Below, in pieces: positions 28,720 through 40,154 of a stretch of DNA of 64,000 bases. The stretch's first letter is position 1. Every line of letters starts with the position of its first letter. The translations under genes and the position numbers were made by a program. Origin of the DNA: Vanrija pseudolonga (Eukaryota > Basidiomycota > Tremellomycetes > Trichosporonales > Trichosporonaceae). The stretch is taken from NCBI RefSeq assembly GCF_020906515.1, contig NC_085849.1:4588001-4652000 (forward strand). The letters run 5' to 3'. The notes under the pieces were generated by a model. The model searched no databases. It saw only the letters and a list, made by a program, of their open reading frames with translations, and was not told the origin of the DNA.

Positions 28720-31136
28720 ATGTCCGCGACTCCCAAGGAAGAAGGTATGTCCGACGGTGTTGGGTCGCGGCGGGCGTGTCCGAAGGCGGTGCGATGCATT
28801 GGCGCCGGCGCTTGGGGCGTGTCCGACGCCGGCGCGGCGGCGGCGTAGCCAAGACGAGGAGGCGTTCTTGGCTTGTTGCTGTTGGCGGCTGTTTGCGAGT
28901 GACGAGCGACGAGTGCTCGTTGCCGTTGCACGCACGCGACTGCCTCGTGCTGCATGCTGTCCTCTGTGCTGCGTCGTGCGAGGTCGTGCGCGTACGTGCC
29001 TCGGCCGGCCGCAATGACTGCATGCTGTCTGCTTGCAAGATTGTCCCCCCTCGCTCGTCCTGTCCATCCTCGATGATCATTTGTTGACACTGTCCGTGTG
29101 TCTCTCTGTCCGTCTTGTCCTCGTCGCTCCTCACACACGCCGTCTCGTCGTCGTCTGGCTTGCTCGCTCGCACCTCGTCCCTCGTCTCTCTCAACTCGCC
29201 ATTTAATCCTCGTCGCATCCTATTCTCATCTGCACACTCTACTCTCACCTCACCATGGGTCGCTCGTCAAAACCCGCAACCCACCACGCCCATGCCCATG
29301 CCCACGCCCACTCGGTCCCCACCACGCCGCGGGAAACTAATCTCTCGGCCTACCCCCTCTCGCTGTCGCGCACCCCGTCGCTCCGCAATACGTCGTCACC
29401 ATCGACACCTACAGGCGCCGACGTCCCCCAGGACCAGAAGGCCGGATGGACCAGCTTCATCAAGTCGCTCGCCCACATGACGGGCGACCTGTCGTCGATG
29501 ACCGCGCCGCCTTGTAAGCGACACTGTCCTGCAGCCCGCTCACACCCGCAGTCATCCTCTCGCCCGTCTCGCTCACCGAGTTCCCCGCCTACTGGTGCGA
29601 GCACCCCGAGCAGTTTGCCGAGATCTCGCAGGGCAGCACCGAGGAGGAGCGCATGGAGCGTGTCCTCCGCTGGTTCATTGCGACCCTCAAGGGCCAGTAC
29701 ACTGTGAGTAGGGGGTGAGAGCGTGGGCGCGCGCAAGCGAGCGAGCGAGGGTGTGTGTTGTGGGCGACACACACACGCCGCGCGCAAGGGTACTGGCACG
29801 CGCAGTGGGCGGCGCCGCCCGCCGCGCCGCCGCCGCGGTCGCGTGTAGACGGCGCGTGCTCCACGCACAGGCAATGGCGCCACTCCCCAAAGTTCGAGCT
29901 CACACCCCCCAGACGCGTAACGAGAAGATGGGATCGGAGAAGAAGGTGGGTGCTGGGTTTGCGGGGTAGCCTTGCCTGACGCCGCCAGCCTCTCAACCCC
30001 GTCCTCGGCGAGCTCTTCTACGGCACCTGGCCCGACACCAACGGCCGCGGCGAGACCGAGCTCATTGTCGAGCAGGTCTCGCACCACCCTCCTATTGTGA
30101 GTGTGAGAAACGGGAGCCACATGCTGACCAACACCCCAGACTGCCTAGTACGTTTGCGGGGCTTGAAATAATTTGCGGCATTGGCATGGCATGGGCACTA
30201 ACACATGCCGCGCAGCTACATTGAGAACAAGAAGGCGGGTGTCGCTCTTCAGGGCCACTCTGGCCAGAAGACGTCATTCACTGGAACGTCCATCTATGTC
30301 AAGCAGTCGGGTCACGCCCTCCTCAAGGTCGCCCTCAAGGCCGGTGGCGAGGAGACGTACTTGATTACTCTTCGTAAGTCCGAACCGGAGTGAGCAAGGG
30401 TGTCGTCCGACATGGTCGGGTCGCGCAGCACCCCCACTCATGCCCCACTTGACCCCCGCCGCCACCCCCACTCACACCCCCTCCCAGCCAAGCTCCGCAT
30501 CGAGGGCATCATCTGGGGCTCGCCCTACATTGAGCTCACCGAGACCTCGGCCATCGTCTCGAGCACCGGCTACTCTGCCCACATCGAGTACAAGGGCAAG
30601 GGCTACTTCTCGGGCAAGGCGCACTCGTACAAGGCTGTCCTGTCGCGCGGCAGCAAGACTGTCCAGACGTACGAGGGCCAGTGGACTGGCGTGTCGACCA
30701 TTGGCGGCCACAAGGGCCCCGTGTTCTACGACGCCGACGCGGTTCCCAAGCAGGAGGTGACGGTCAAGCCTATCGAGGAGCAGGGCGAGTGGGAGAGCAG
30801 GCGGCTGTGGCAGAAGGTGGCCGACGGTATCCGTGGTGGTGACTACGAGGCGGCGGGCAAGGAGAAGTCGATCATTGAGGTAAGTAGGGGCCGCGGCGCG
30901 CAGCGGCGCGGCGGCTGCATTATCACTCGAGCGTCCACTGATCCACCCAGAACGAGCAGAGGCAACGGCGCAAGGACGAGGCCGCGGCCAACACTACCTG
31001 GCCCCTCCGCCGCTTCACGCACATCGAGGAGGACCCCGAGTATGAGCAGCTCGCGGCTGTCATCCACGACAAGACACAGCCTACCACCGAGGACGCATAC
31101 GTCTTCAACGGCCACGAGGAGAAGGTTGCGGCCTAA
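28720..31136 (+). CDS. KES1: Oxysterol-binding protein homologue (Kes1/Osh4 type)
   Basis: Nine exons: 28720-28744, 29415-29513, 29552-29703, 29913-29945, 29989-30096, an 8-nt micro-exon 30140-30147, 30216-30373, 30488-30879, 30951-31136; 386 aa. It is a short OSBP-related protein with no PH or ankyrin domain, the size of yeast Kes1. Family landmarks: [20 protein letters not shown] (lid region), [15 protein letters not shown], the OSBP signature [10 protein letters not shown], and [15 protein letters not shown]. Such proteins exchange sterol for PI4P between membranes. The micro-exon supplies TA(Y) between HHPPI and YIEN. A second start codon at 29255 lies in the 670-bp first intron, in frame with exon 2, and would give a longer His/Ala-rich N-terminus. 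Confidence 0.9.
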
Positions 31137-31324
31137 ATATAGGGTGATACTGGCTGGCACGCGCGCGCTTGAGAGACACGAGCTGGACGCTGCCACTGCT
31201 CCTGCTGCCTAGTGGATAGGCTAGACGACTACACCGACGATGCGACTCTGCTGTTCGATACACCTTTGCATCTGGCTGGCCGTACAACTGTTCTCTCCTT
31301 CTGACTACGTCGTTGCCATCGTTA

Positions 31325-32559
31325 TTAAAGCTTGTCAAGCGTCGCCTTGACGCCGTCCTTGAAGCCATTGTAAGACTCCTCGGTGCCGAACACGGGCGCA
31401 AAGACGGCCGCGTCGTGGAGGGCGTCCTCGTCGTCCCAGACGGTGACATCGGCGCCGTCGCCGCGGAGGTTGCGCGCAAGGGCGCGGACCTCGTCCTCGA
31501 GCGTCTCCTCGGTACCGACAGAGAGGAACACGGGCGTGCCCTTGAGGTGGGCGAACGCGCCGGCGGGCGCGAGCGCAGGCGAGAGGATGGCGCCGCGCAC
31601 CGCGTCGGGGGTGTAGAAGCGCGTGATGGAGCTGATCGAGTTGCGGATCCACGCGGGCGAGAGGTAGTCGTATCCCTTGGTACGCCACGAATTGCTGGAC
31701 ACGGTGTAGTCGGTCCAGGGCGAGCACAGCGCCAGGCCGCCCGGGCCGGGGTGGCCCTGCGCGCCGAGCGTGCTCGACACGGCGAGGGACAGGTGCCCGC
31801 CGGCACTGTCGCCGACCAGCACGACGTTGCCCGGCTCAAAGCCCAGCTCGGAGGTCACGTACGACCACGCGCCGAGCGCGTCGAGCAGCGGCGCGGGCCA
31901 TGCAGACGTCTTGTCCACTGCCTTGCGGTACTGTGCGGCGTACACGCGCACGCCCGTGTCGCGCGCGAGCTTGACGCCAAAGGGCGTCCAGAGGGGGTGG
32001 CCGACGACGTAGGCGCTAAAGGAAAGGAGCAGCGCGTCAGCGCTGCGACGCTGCTTGGCAAGAACACGCCTACTCACCCGCCGTGGTAGTAGATCACAAT
32101 CTTCTCGCCCTTTGCCGCCTTGTCGCTGCCCTTGCCCAGCGCTTCCTTGGGCGTGAGGATGAACCCCGGCGCCGGCTGGGCCTCGACACCGGCCGGCTTG
32201 GGCACCTTGTCCTGGAAGGCGGGCGCGAGCGGCGCGGTGACTTTCGTGAGGGTGACGCTCGCCCACTGCTCCGCGCTGGCCGGGATGAGCGGCTTGGCGG
32301 GCACGTCCGCCGACTCTGCCGCCGACTCGCGCGCAATCAGCCCGGGGTTGATGGTCGTCGCGATGCGGAAGATCTTGGCCATGAGGTAGATCTTGAAGGG
32401 GATGCGCGGGCGCGTGACGAGGTACGTGAGTGCCCACACCGGGATGGTGAGCGCCGCCGTGAGCTGCGCGCCGACGGTCAGCAGCGCCGCGAGGCCGCGG
32501 CTGCGGCCGTTGGCTGCGTGCGGGGACGGGGCGGTACGCAGCGTCGAGATGTTGGCCAT
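31325..32559 (-). CDS. Alpha/beta hydrolase (HSL/HGGA-type esterase)
   Basis: Two exons, 32559-32078 and 32015-31325, 390 aa. An N-terminal hydrophobic segment (LAALLTVGAQLTAALTIPVW) suggests a membrane anchor. The oxyanion motif HGG is completed across the 62-bp intron (YYHGG + AYVVGHPLW). The nucleophile elbow is GDSAGG, and the C-terminal LHDAAVF holds the likely catalytic His, with an acidic residue in TEETLEDE. This is the hormone-sensitive-lipase-like family, common in fungi as steryl-acetyl or short-chain ester hydrolases. Substrate unknown. The start is the ATG at 32559; the frame extends further upstream only through a non-ATG codon. Confidence 0.82.
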
Positions 32560-33148
32560 GGTGTGGGGGGTGGCGGTGGGGGGAGAAGGGAATGAGGGGC
32601 CCAATGCTGGTTATATACCGCCGGTTCGCACGGTCGAAGCACGTCACTAGTAGCGAGGTTGCAGCAAGGCGAGGGACGGAGGCGGGACGGGAGGGAGGCG
32701 AGGCAGGCAGGCAGGCGAGGCGTCGAGGCAAAGTGCCACACGTGAGCCGGGCCACGGCTAAGATACCCGGAGCGTCGAGGCGACTCCTCGGCTGCAGGCG
32801 ACACAACTCGGCAGTTGGACACTGACGACGATTGTGTCAATTGCAGCGTGTCAGCCGCAGCAGCATCCACCTCGGGGAGTGCATCGGCGAGTGCAGCAGT
32901 ACTTGCGGAATGCATACATCGTGTCCACCACTACACGCGGCAGTGGCGGCGGCAGGCCGGCGTCCGCCAGTGTCGGGCCGTCGCCGCTGCCGACAGTGAC
33001 GTTTGGTCGTCATCCCCATTCGCCGCCGCGCTCGATATCTCTTATCGCATGGTGCTCCACAAGCCAAGCCACAGACTGGCCGAGGGCCGTGCAACAGAGC
33101 CAGGTTACCAAGTCGCTAGCTATGACTGGCTGCTACGTGACATGTGTT
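32560..33148. other. Intergenic region upstream of the HSL-type esterase
   Basis: No supported gene; contains (GGCAGGC)-rich sequence at 32700-32720 on the esterase promoter side. Confidence 0.4.
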
Positions 33149-34513
33149 TCACTTTGCCGTGGCCTCCTCGAGCACGTCGAGCACCCCGTCGATAGACGCA
33201 GGCCACACGCCGCGCGCAAAGGCGCCCCAAGCCTGCCTGACGACCTTGCCCTTCGCATCCACCTCGTCCCAGCTCTCGCTCCCGAGCATCGGCGTGCCGG
33301 CCCACGCCTCCTGCGTGCCGAGGAGCAGCGGCACATCGATCGTGTGCACGGCGCCAAAAGCGCTCCCTGCCGGGCGCCACACCCACTCGGCGAGGCTGAC
33401 GGCGTGCCCTCTCTGGCGGAGGAAGTGGGCATAGTCGACCGACGCGGCCGCCCAGCCGGGGTTACTCCGCAGCGCGGTGGGAGGGAGCGCGTCGATCTCG
33501 GCGTCGCTCAGGCCTGCCTGGGACGCCATGCGGCGGAACACGTCCCCGTCGTTGGCAGTGTACGTGACGAACACGGGCACGCGGCGCGGGTCGCTCGCGC
33601 CCGGAACGTCGGGGTTGTGGTTTGGCCTGCCGCCGCCGGGACCGGCGGACGGCGGGAGCACAGGGAAGAAGGGCATGCCGAGGCCAAAGTCGAGGTTGTG
33701 TGCTGGCAGCGCGCCGGCCGTCTGGGAGTGCACGGCGATCGCCTGCTCGGGCGACATTGTGTCGAACGTCGCGCCTGATGGGAGGAAGGTAGCGGCCAGC
33801 GCGCGGATGGCGAGCGCGTCGTCTACGCTCGCGAGGACGCTCGCCGTGCTCGACTGGATGATAGCGCGCGCGACGAGCTGGGGACGGAGCACAAGGAGCT
33901 CGGCGCAGAGGAACCCGCCCGCGCTCTGCCCGAACGCGGTGATATTGCCGCTGTCGCCCCCGAGCGCGGCGGCATGGCTCGCGACCCACTCGAGCGCAGC
34001 GACGAGGTCGAGCGTGCCAAAGCTCTCGGCCGGGCGGGGCTGGTGCCGCGTGTCCGGGTCGTAGAGGAACCCCAGCGCCCCCAGCCGATAGTTGACCGCC
34101 ACGACGACGGCGTTGGCGTCCCGCGCGAGGCGCGACCCGTCGTAGAATGAGCTCTGGGAGCTGCCGGACACGAACGCGCCGCCGTGGATCCAGAAGAAGA
34201 TGGGCAGCGCCGCGGCGCCGGGGGGACGATAGACGGAGAGCACGGCGCTGTGCTCCTCGCTCTGGGGGCCCGAGTCGCGGTCGGCGCCCATGACCATGGA
34301 CAGGCGGCTGGGCGGCGCGATGGGTGTCGGGCCTTGCTGCCTCGCGTCGATCGGCGACGGGCGGGGGTCGACCGTGAGCCTCGTCGGCGGGCGGAAGCGC
34401 TGCACGCCGCCGGCGTACGGCACGCCGCGGAAGTACTCGGCGCCGTAGTGCTGCCCGCCGGCGTACGTGCCCTGCGGGAGGGTGAGGGTGGGTGTCGGCG
34501 TGGACGTGGGCAT
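33149..34513 (-). CDS. Type-B carboxylesterase-like protein
   Basis: One open exon of 454 codons from the ATG at 34513 (MPTSTPTPTLTLPQGTY). Family order is clear: YFRGVPYAGGVQRFRPP, PIFFWIHGGAFVSGSS (oxyanion), AVNYRLGALGFLY, SFGTLDLVAALEWV, nucleophile elbow FGQSAGGF, YTANDGDVF (likely acid residue; the family usually has Glu), and GAVHTIDVPLLLG (catalytic His). No signal peptide is evident. The open frame continues upstream to an ATG at 34762; the sequence there contains a GTGAGTATGG donor-like site, so an upstream exon is possible and the N-terminus is uncertain. Substrate unknown. Confidence 0.78.
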   Translation of the reverse strand: MPTSTPTPTLTLPQGTYAGGQHYGAEYFRGVPYAGGVQRFRPPTRLTVDPRPSPIDARQQGPTPIAPPSRLSMVMGADRDSGPQSEEHSAVLSVYRPPGAAALPIFFWIHGGAFVSGSSQSSFYDGSRLARDANAVVVAVNYRLGALGFLYDPDTRHQPRPAESFGTLDLVAALEWVASHAAALGGDSGNITAFGQSAGGFLCAELLVLRPQLVARAIIQSSTASVLASVDDALAIRALAATFLPSGATFDTMSPEQAIAVHSQTAGALPAHNLDFGLGMPFFPVLPPSAGPGGGRPNHNPDVPGASDPRRVPVFVTYTANDGDVFRRMASQAGLSDAEIDALPPTALRSNPGWAAASVDYAHFLRQRGHAVSLAEWVWRPAGSAFGAVHTIDVPLLLGTQEAWAGTPMLGSESWDEVDAKGKVVRQAWGAFARGVWPASIDGVLDVLEEATAK

Positions 34514-34911
34514 GGTACCGAGCTCTGCGTGTGACTCTGGAAGGTCCATCTTGCCATCGACGCCATCGACGCCATGCACGCCGCTTGATAAGTACTCGCG
34601 GAATCCTGCTGGTGCTACCTTCGGCCCGGCCGACCCATACTCACCTGACGACGCATGCCGCACTAAGTGGTCGCCGCGGCGGTGCCGCTGCTGAGCCGCG
34701 GATACGCCGCGTCCCGCTGGCTTGCTCGCGCTCCGCAGGTGCGGGGATCCCGAGTTGCTCACAGTGGGGCAAGGGTGGGTGTGAGAGCTGAGGCCTCGTC
34801 GCGATCAAGAACAACAATACATGGTAAACGTCTATACTACGAGTCTGATGCCTCTGCCGCCTCCTCTCCGGCCCGGGAGGCTCGCGCTACGCGCTCGCTC
34901 GCCGCCCGCGC

Positions 34912-35937
34912 CTACTCAAAGTCGATAATCACCTTGCCCTTCGACCGCCCGCTCTCGAGCTTCTCAAACGCCTTCTCCCACTCGGGCAGCTTGTACGTCG
35001 AGTCGATGACGACGTCGAGCTTGCCCTCTGCCACGAGGTCCGAGAGCTCCTGGAGCTGCTTGCCGTCTGGGCGCATGAAGAAGAACTCGTACTCGATGTC
35101 CTTGGCCTTGGCGGCGTTGATGGTCGCGCGCGACGTCCACCCGACAGCCGTGGACACGATCCAGTTCTTCCACCACGGAAGGCCGGCAGCCTCGAACACG
35201 CTCGGCGTGGGCGGGCCCGACACGGTCAGCACCTTGCCGCCCTTCTTGACGGCCGCAAACGTCTCCTGCATCTCGGCATCGCTGTGCGCGGCGAGGTCGA
35301 AGACCTTGTCAAACGTCGGGCCGAGGGACGACAGCTTGGTCTCGCGGTAGTTGATCACCTCGTCCGCGCCCGCCTTCTTGACGTAGCTCTCGCCTGCGGG
35401 CGACGCCGTCGTGGCGACCGTCGCGCCGCGCAGCTTGGCGAGCTGGATGGCGAGGAGGCCGACGCCGCCCGCGCCGGCGGTGATGAGCACGTGGTCGCCC
35501 TTCTTGACGTCGAGCTTGTCGAGCGCCTGGAGAGCCGTCAAACCGGCGAGGGGCAGGCCAGCGGCGTCCACGAGCGGGATGTTGGCCGGTGCCTTGGCGA
35601 TGAGCGACGCGCTGATGGCGCTGTACTCTGCGAACGCGTTCATCTCCGACTTGTCGCTGCGCGCGACAATCTTGTCGCCGACGGCGAAGCCGGTGACCCC
35701 GTCGCCCACGGCAGTGATCACGCCCGAGAACTCGTTGCCCGCGATCTGGGGGAACTTGTACGCGTAGATCGCCTTGAAGGTGCCGTTGCGCTGCAGAGCG
35801 TCGACGGGGTTCAGGCCGCCGCCAGATACCTTGACGAGGACTCTGCCGGGGGTCGCGGTCGGCACGGGCAAGGGCAGAAGCTTGGTGACGTTCGGGCCGC
35901 CGTAGGCCGTGTAGGCGATGGCCTGCATCGTGGTCAT
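34912..35937 (-). CDS. Zinc-free MDR oxidoreductase (quinone oxidoreductase-like)
   Basis: A single uninterrupted exon of 341 codons, unusual among its multi-exon neighbours. It is a GroES-like plus Rossmann-fold protein of the quinone oxidoreductase/zinc-free MDR branch: VKVSGGGLNPVDALQRNG, AGNEFSGVITAVGDGV, LPLAGLTALQAL, the NADPH loop ITAGAGGVGLLAIQLAK, and C-terminal GRSKGKVIIDF. The zinc-binding cysteines of alcohol dehydrogenases are absent. Family members reduce quinones or enones with NADPH in the cytosol; the actual substrate is not predictable. Confidence 0.9.
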   Translation of the reverse strand: MTTMQAIAYTAYGGPNVTKLLPLPVPTATPGRVLVKVSGGGLNPVDALQRNGTFKAIYAYKFPQIAGNEFSGVITAVGDGVTGFAVGDKIVARSDKSEMNAFAEYSAISASLIAKAPANIPLVDAAGLPLAGLTALQALDKLDVKKGDHVLITAGAGGVGLLAIQLAKLRGATVATTASPAGESYVKKAGADEVINYRETKLSSLGPTFDKVFDLAAHSDAEMQETFAAVKKGGKVLTVSGPPTPSVFEAAGLPWWKNWIVSTAVGWTSRATINAAKAKDIEYEFFFMRPDGKQLQELSDLVAEGKLDVVIDSTYKLPEWEKAFEKLESGRSKGKVIIDFE

Positions 35938-36996
35938 TGTGGAGTCGGGGTTGGGTTGGAGTTGGGCTGCGTCGAGTGGCGACGAGTTGCGTTGCGGTGG
36001 CTGTGGTGCTGCTACTGCTGTTGCTTTCTGTGGGAAGCCCTCTCGTCACGCCGCGATACGTGCTTTATACTTTATTGGCCAGCAGCCAGCAACGATTACA
36101 GCTCGATTACCAGACACAGAAAATGCCAGCGGAAAGCGCCATGTCGTCACCGCGTCATGGAGCCAGTGACCGTCTCGTCGGCGTCTTGAGCCCGCGCGCG
36201 CGAGGGCAGGCTGTCTCCCCTGCCTGGCGCATCTAACCCTCGCTTAATCGCCGACTCTTCGGGCCACACCGAGGACCCCACCGAGCGTTTGTTCATTTCT
36301 GACAAAGGCCCTCGCTGCACGTCAGCCCGGTACCAATGGCGCGCTCGGTGACAATCGCCTGAGCTCCTAGATACAGTCAGATCTGCGACTCAGCGGCGCC
36401 CTTGATCGCCTGGGCGTGTGTGTATGTACGCGTTATCCGTGATATGGCGATAGCCGCGTGAATCAGTAAGCAGCAGCGAGCCGATCGCCTCGGCGCCTCG
36501 GTGTGTCGGTTCGTGGGCCGGATGGGCCGAGGCAATGACACGATGCCGGAGGTGGTGAGCATGGGAGAGTGTTCGAGATGCATCGTGCAAGCTGGGTCGC
36601 GTGTGCGAACAATAAAACGAGTGCGTGTCGTGTTGGAAGCCGAGGGTGTCTCACTCTGGCGAGCAGACGGCTGGGCGGGCGGCCATGTCATCCATCTCAC
36701 AACCACAACCCTCATCCCCATCCCCTCAAAGTATACTCGAACGTGCCCATGAACTCATGAACAGCAGCTGGCCGTAGTTGCGGCGAGGTCGCCGTACCCA
36801 TGTAGACACCAACCACGCCCACCCCGACACCACCGCCGCACCTCGCTCCGAGACGCCGCGGATCCGAGATAGGCCGCGTCAGTGGCACCGGCGTCACATG
36901 GTACCACAAGTAGCACCACCATGGGGCAAAGTCGACGAGCACTTATCTCGAGGCTCGTGACAGCGTGCCCAGGTCCTCCAACACGCAACACGCACA
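35938..36996. other. Intergenic region, divergent oxidoreductase / GH28-like gene
   Basis: No supported gene. Scattered short frames only. A TGCTTTATACTTTATTGG stretch near 36061 is the only AT-rich element. Confidence 0.4.
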
Positions 36997-38231
36997 ATGC
37001 GCACCATCCCACTCCTCGCCCTCGCCAGCAGTTCCGCGGCCCTCGCCCTCCCCTACGCCGCCGTGCAGGACGCGCTCCTCGCCGCGCTCGACTGGGCCGC
37101 CCCAACAGCCCCCAACACCCTGCCGGGCTTCTGCACCGTCACGTCGAATGGGCACGACGATACGCAGGCGCTCGCGGACATCTCGAAGCGATGCGGCAAG
37201 AACGGGGTCATCACCCTCCCGAGCAAGGAGTAGTGAGTCGGCTCGGCTCGGCGTTGGCGTTGGCGCCACCTCCCCTCCTCGCATCGCATCGCTGACCACG
37301 CCCCGCCCAGCATCATCACCAAGCCCGTTACCCTCTCCCTGTCCAACGGATACCTCTCCCTCAAGGGATGGATCACATACACCGGCGACCACTTGCCTTC
37401 GGGCACAGCGGCACTCACCCTCGCGGGCTCCAACCTCGCCCTCACGAGCAAGGACGGCGGTGTGCGTGTGACCGGCGACGCAGTTGAGGGCTATGCGCTG
37501 CACGTCAAGGCTACCAACTCGGCCGTGACGGGTTTCGGTGTCGATTCGTCTGGCCCGTGAGTCGACCTGAGCCCACTGTGCGCGCACGCGCTGACGCCGA
37601 CGCCAGCGGCATCCTCGTCGCGGACGTGTCCAACACGGACATCTCGGGCGGGACCATCACCGCCGCGTCCGGCGTGGTCGTCACCCGCGCGTCCAACATG
37701 GCCATCAATGGCATAACCTACACCGGGGTAGGCGACTGCGTGTCCGTGCAGGCCGGGACTGCGAACGTCGCTGTGTCCGACACGGAGTGCCGCGGCGCCG
37801 GGGTGGTCATCGACGCGGCGGGAGAGGACGTGCAGATCCGCAACGTCGCCATTGGAGGTGTACGTGTTCTCCCTCTCGACGGCGCGCCCCCGGCGAGCGG
37901 GGTGCGATTCCAGTCGACCGAGGACGCGTGGGGCCAGGCGGCCAACATCTCCATTGGCGTCCTGGAGGTCGAGGGCGCCACCATCCCCATCGCGTTGGAC
38001 GGCGCCAACAGCGCCTTCAGCTTCCACCACGTCAACGTCACAGACGTGAGCGGGACGGCGGGCGGCGCCAAGGTCGTCCAGCTGCACTGCTCGCCTGCGG
38101 CGCCGTGCCACCACTGGCGGTTCAAGCACGTCGACGTCAAGGTCGAGGCCGCGCGCGAGAACTATGTGTGCGACAATGTGCCCGGGCTGCATGTGCACCA
38201 TGCGGCGTGGGAGTGTCTCCCGAGTCAGTAG
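36997..38231 (+). CDS. Secreted GH28-fold (polygalacturonase-like) protein, probably inactive
   Basis: Exons 36997-37232, 37311-37556 and 37607-38231, 368 aa. Signal peptide MRTIPLLALASSSAALALP. The N-terminus has the GH28 entry (NGHDDTQALADISKRCGKNG, LPSKEYIITKP). The rest is a right-handed beta-helix with the spacing of exo-polygalacturonases: the GVGDCVSVQAG turn aligns with N.DDC....G, CRGAGVVIDAAG with C...HG.SIG, and SGVRFQS with .GvRIKt. At each place the catalytic residues differ: one Asp of the DD pair is Gly, the His of GHG is gone, and RIK is RFQ. The NTD Asp also seems missing. I infer a carbohydrate-binding or non-catalytic role, or another chemistry. Even cysteine spacing near the C-terminus suggests it is secreted and disulfide-bonded. 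Confidence 0.72.
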
Positions 38232-38297
38232 GCGGGCGGGTCGTCCGCACCGTCGTGATGCAGCAACAGTAACAAGATACAACAGCGCCTCTGAACT

Positions 38298-39459
38298 CTA
38301 CTCCTGTAAATTTCCCACAATCCATGCGTGCTCCGGCACGCTGGCAAGCGGCATCCGCTCGTCCGGCCTGAGGCGGAGCAGCTAGTGCGGACGTCAGCAG
38401 AGCACTGCCACGCACCCTCGCCCCCACTCACCGCCATTATAAAGTCCTGTGCCTCGGGGGAGACGTGGGACGGAAACCTGACGTCGCACTTACATATCCG
38501 CATGTGAACGACTGCGGGGGGTCAGCACTGCGTAGCGTGGTGCATAGCGGGGTGCTCACGTCTCGGCCCTGCCCTCGTATCCGCCTCGAACGGCTCACGC
38601 CCCACGACAAGCTCGTAGGCCAGCACGCCAAGCGCCTCGGCGTGAGCGCGTGTCAGACGGCGTCCTCTTACCCAGACATCCACGCCACGACCGTGCGGCT
38701 GCCCGAGCACCATCTCAGGCGAGACGTAGCTGAGCGTGCCGCACAGTGTCCGCTGCGCCCCGTGGGGGGAGTACACGCTCCAACCAAAGTCGCCGACCTT
38801 GACCTCGCCATCGAGCCCGATGAGTAGGTTCTCGGGCTTGATGTCCCGGTGGATGACGTTCTTGGCGTGGAGGTAGGCGAGGGCAGCTGCGACCTGCGCG
38901 ACGATCTGCAGCATGTCAGCGGGCCTGCCCTGCGGGGTAGGCAACGCAGCGTACTTTGGCCGCACGCCTTTCGCTGAACCGCCCCCGCTTCGCGAGCTGC
39001 TTGTACAGCTCGCCCTGGCCTGCAAACTCGAGCATGAGGTACAGGTTTTGCTGGTCGGAGAAGTAGTCGTACAGGCGGATAATGTTTGGGTGTCTGGGTG
39101 CGGCGTCAGCCACAGCCATAGCCAACGTCGGCTTACCTCAACTCGGACATGATCTCAATCTCGCGCATGACCTGCCGCTCGACGCCCGCGTCGCCCTCGA
39201 CAGACTTGCGGTCGAGGCATTTCAGCGCGACAATGTACCCCTGCGCCTTGTGCTTTGCGAGGTAAACTTTGCCAAAATGTCCCTTGCCGAGTGGGCGGCC
39301 GATCTCAAAGTCGCGCAGCGAGCGCGGGGCGCCAGTGCTGCTCGAGGCGCCGAATGGGGCTGGGCGCGTCTTGCCTCTTGGGCTGAGGATATCCCTGGCG
39401 TCAGCTCGAGTCGATAGGGTTGCTCACTCTACCCTGCTGTCGTCGCCGTCAATGTCCAT
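38298..39459 (-). CDS. IPL1: Aurora kinase (Ipl1-type)
   Basis: Seven exons (39459-39428, 39394-39137, 39093-38955, 38905-38672, 38635-38560, 38511-38432, 38381-38298), exactly 300 aa. Short N-terminus, then a kinase domain: glycine loop [17 protein letters not shown], the lysine of [55 protein letters not shown] (DFGWSV is Aurora-specific), and activation segment [15 protein letters not shown] with the usual Thr. The C-lobe runs [47 protein letters not shown]. Aurora kinases phosphorylate kinetochore and chromatin targets in mitosis, with INCENP. Smallest intron is 33 bp. The substitution [15 protein letters not shown] for the usual TYxxIxK segment is somewhat diverged. Confidence 0.92.
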
Positions 39460-40154
39460 GGGCTATTCAAGTTGAGTGAGAGAGACAAAGTGCGATGCCG
39501 CATGTTGTTGTTGTTGATCCGAGCGGGAAGGTCAGGCGCGAAGATGGGCTCCGGGAGAGGTCCACGTGGTCCACGTGGCTCCAGCTCGTGTAGACCTGCT
39601 GTCATTCTGGGGAGACGATAAGCCAGACCGCATGTTGAAGCATGCTTGCGACGGGGTGTTGTGCCGTTGCAAGGAGCACAGGGCCACTGCGGCGCCAGTG
39701 ACGTTGAAGGTCATGAGCATAGAGGGACGCAAGATACCCGGGACAAGAGACTTGGCGGTGGGCTTCGGCCTTCGCGCCACCCAGTCCCAGTCGGCCCCTT
39801 GTTCCACTGACCCTTCTTGCCCCGCTCGCCATGCTCGTAACCACGCACGACAACGACATGTTCCTGCTGCGCGCCGCCGCCGGCATGCATCACATGGCGT
39901 GGAGCATATCCCGAGATTGTGCGCAAACCCGAGGCAAGGGGCAAGTGACACCCAGCCGCATGCCCCGACGTCATCGTGACGCAAAGGTGGTGGTGGTGGC
40001 GGGCGGCTCCACCCCGACGAGTTTGCCGACTGACTCTCTGTCCTGATGTTGAGCGTGGCGAACGGCGGGCGCACACAAGCTGTCCTGGAGATATATAGGC
40101 AGCGCGTGGTGCATGCCCCTCACTCCCCAGCACGAACCCCCCAAACACGACATC
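39460..40154. other. Divergent intergenic region, IPL1 / cysteine-rich gene
   Basis: No supported gene. TATATAGGC at about 40092 lies 60 bp before the start codon of the cysteine-rich protein and is its likely TATA box. TTGTTGTTGTTG at about 39505. Confidence 0.45.
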
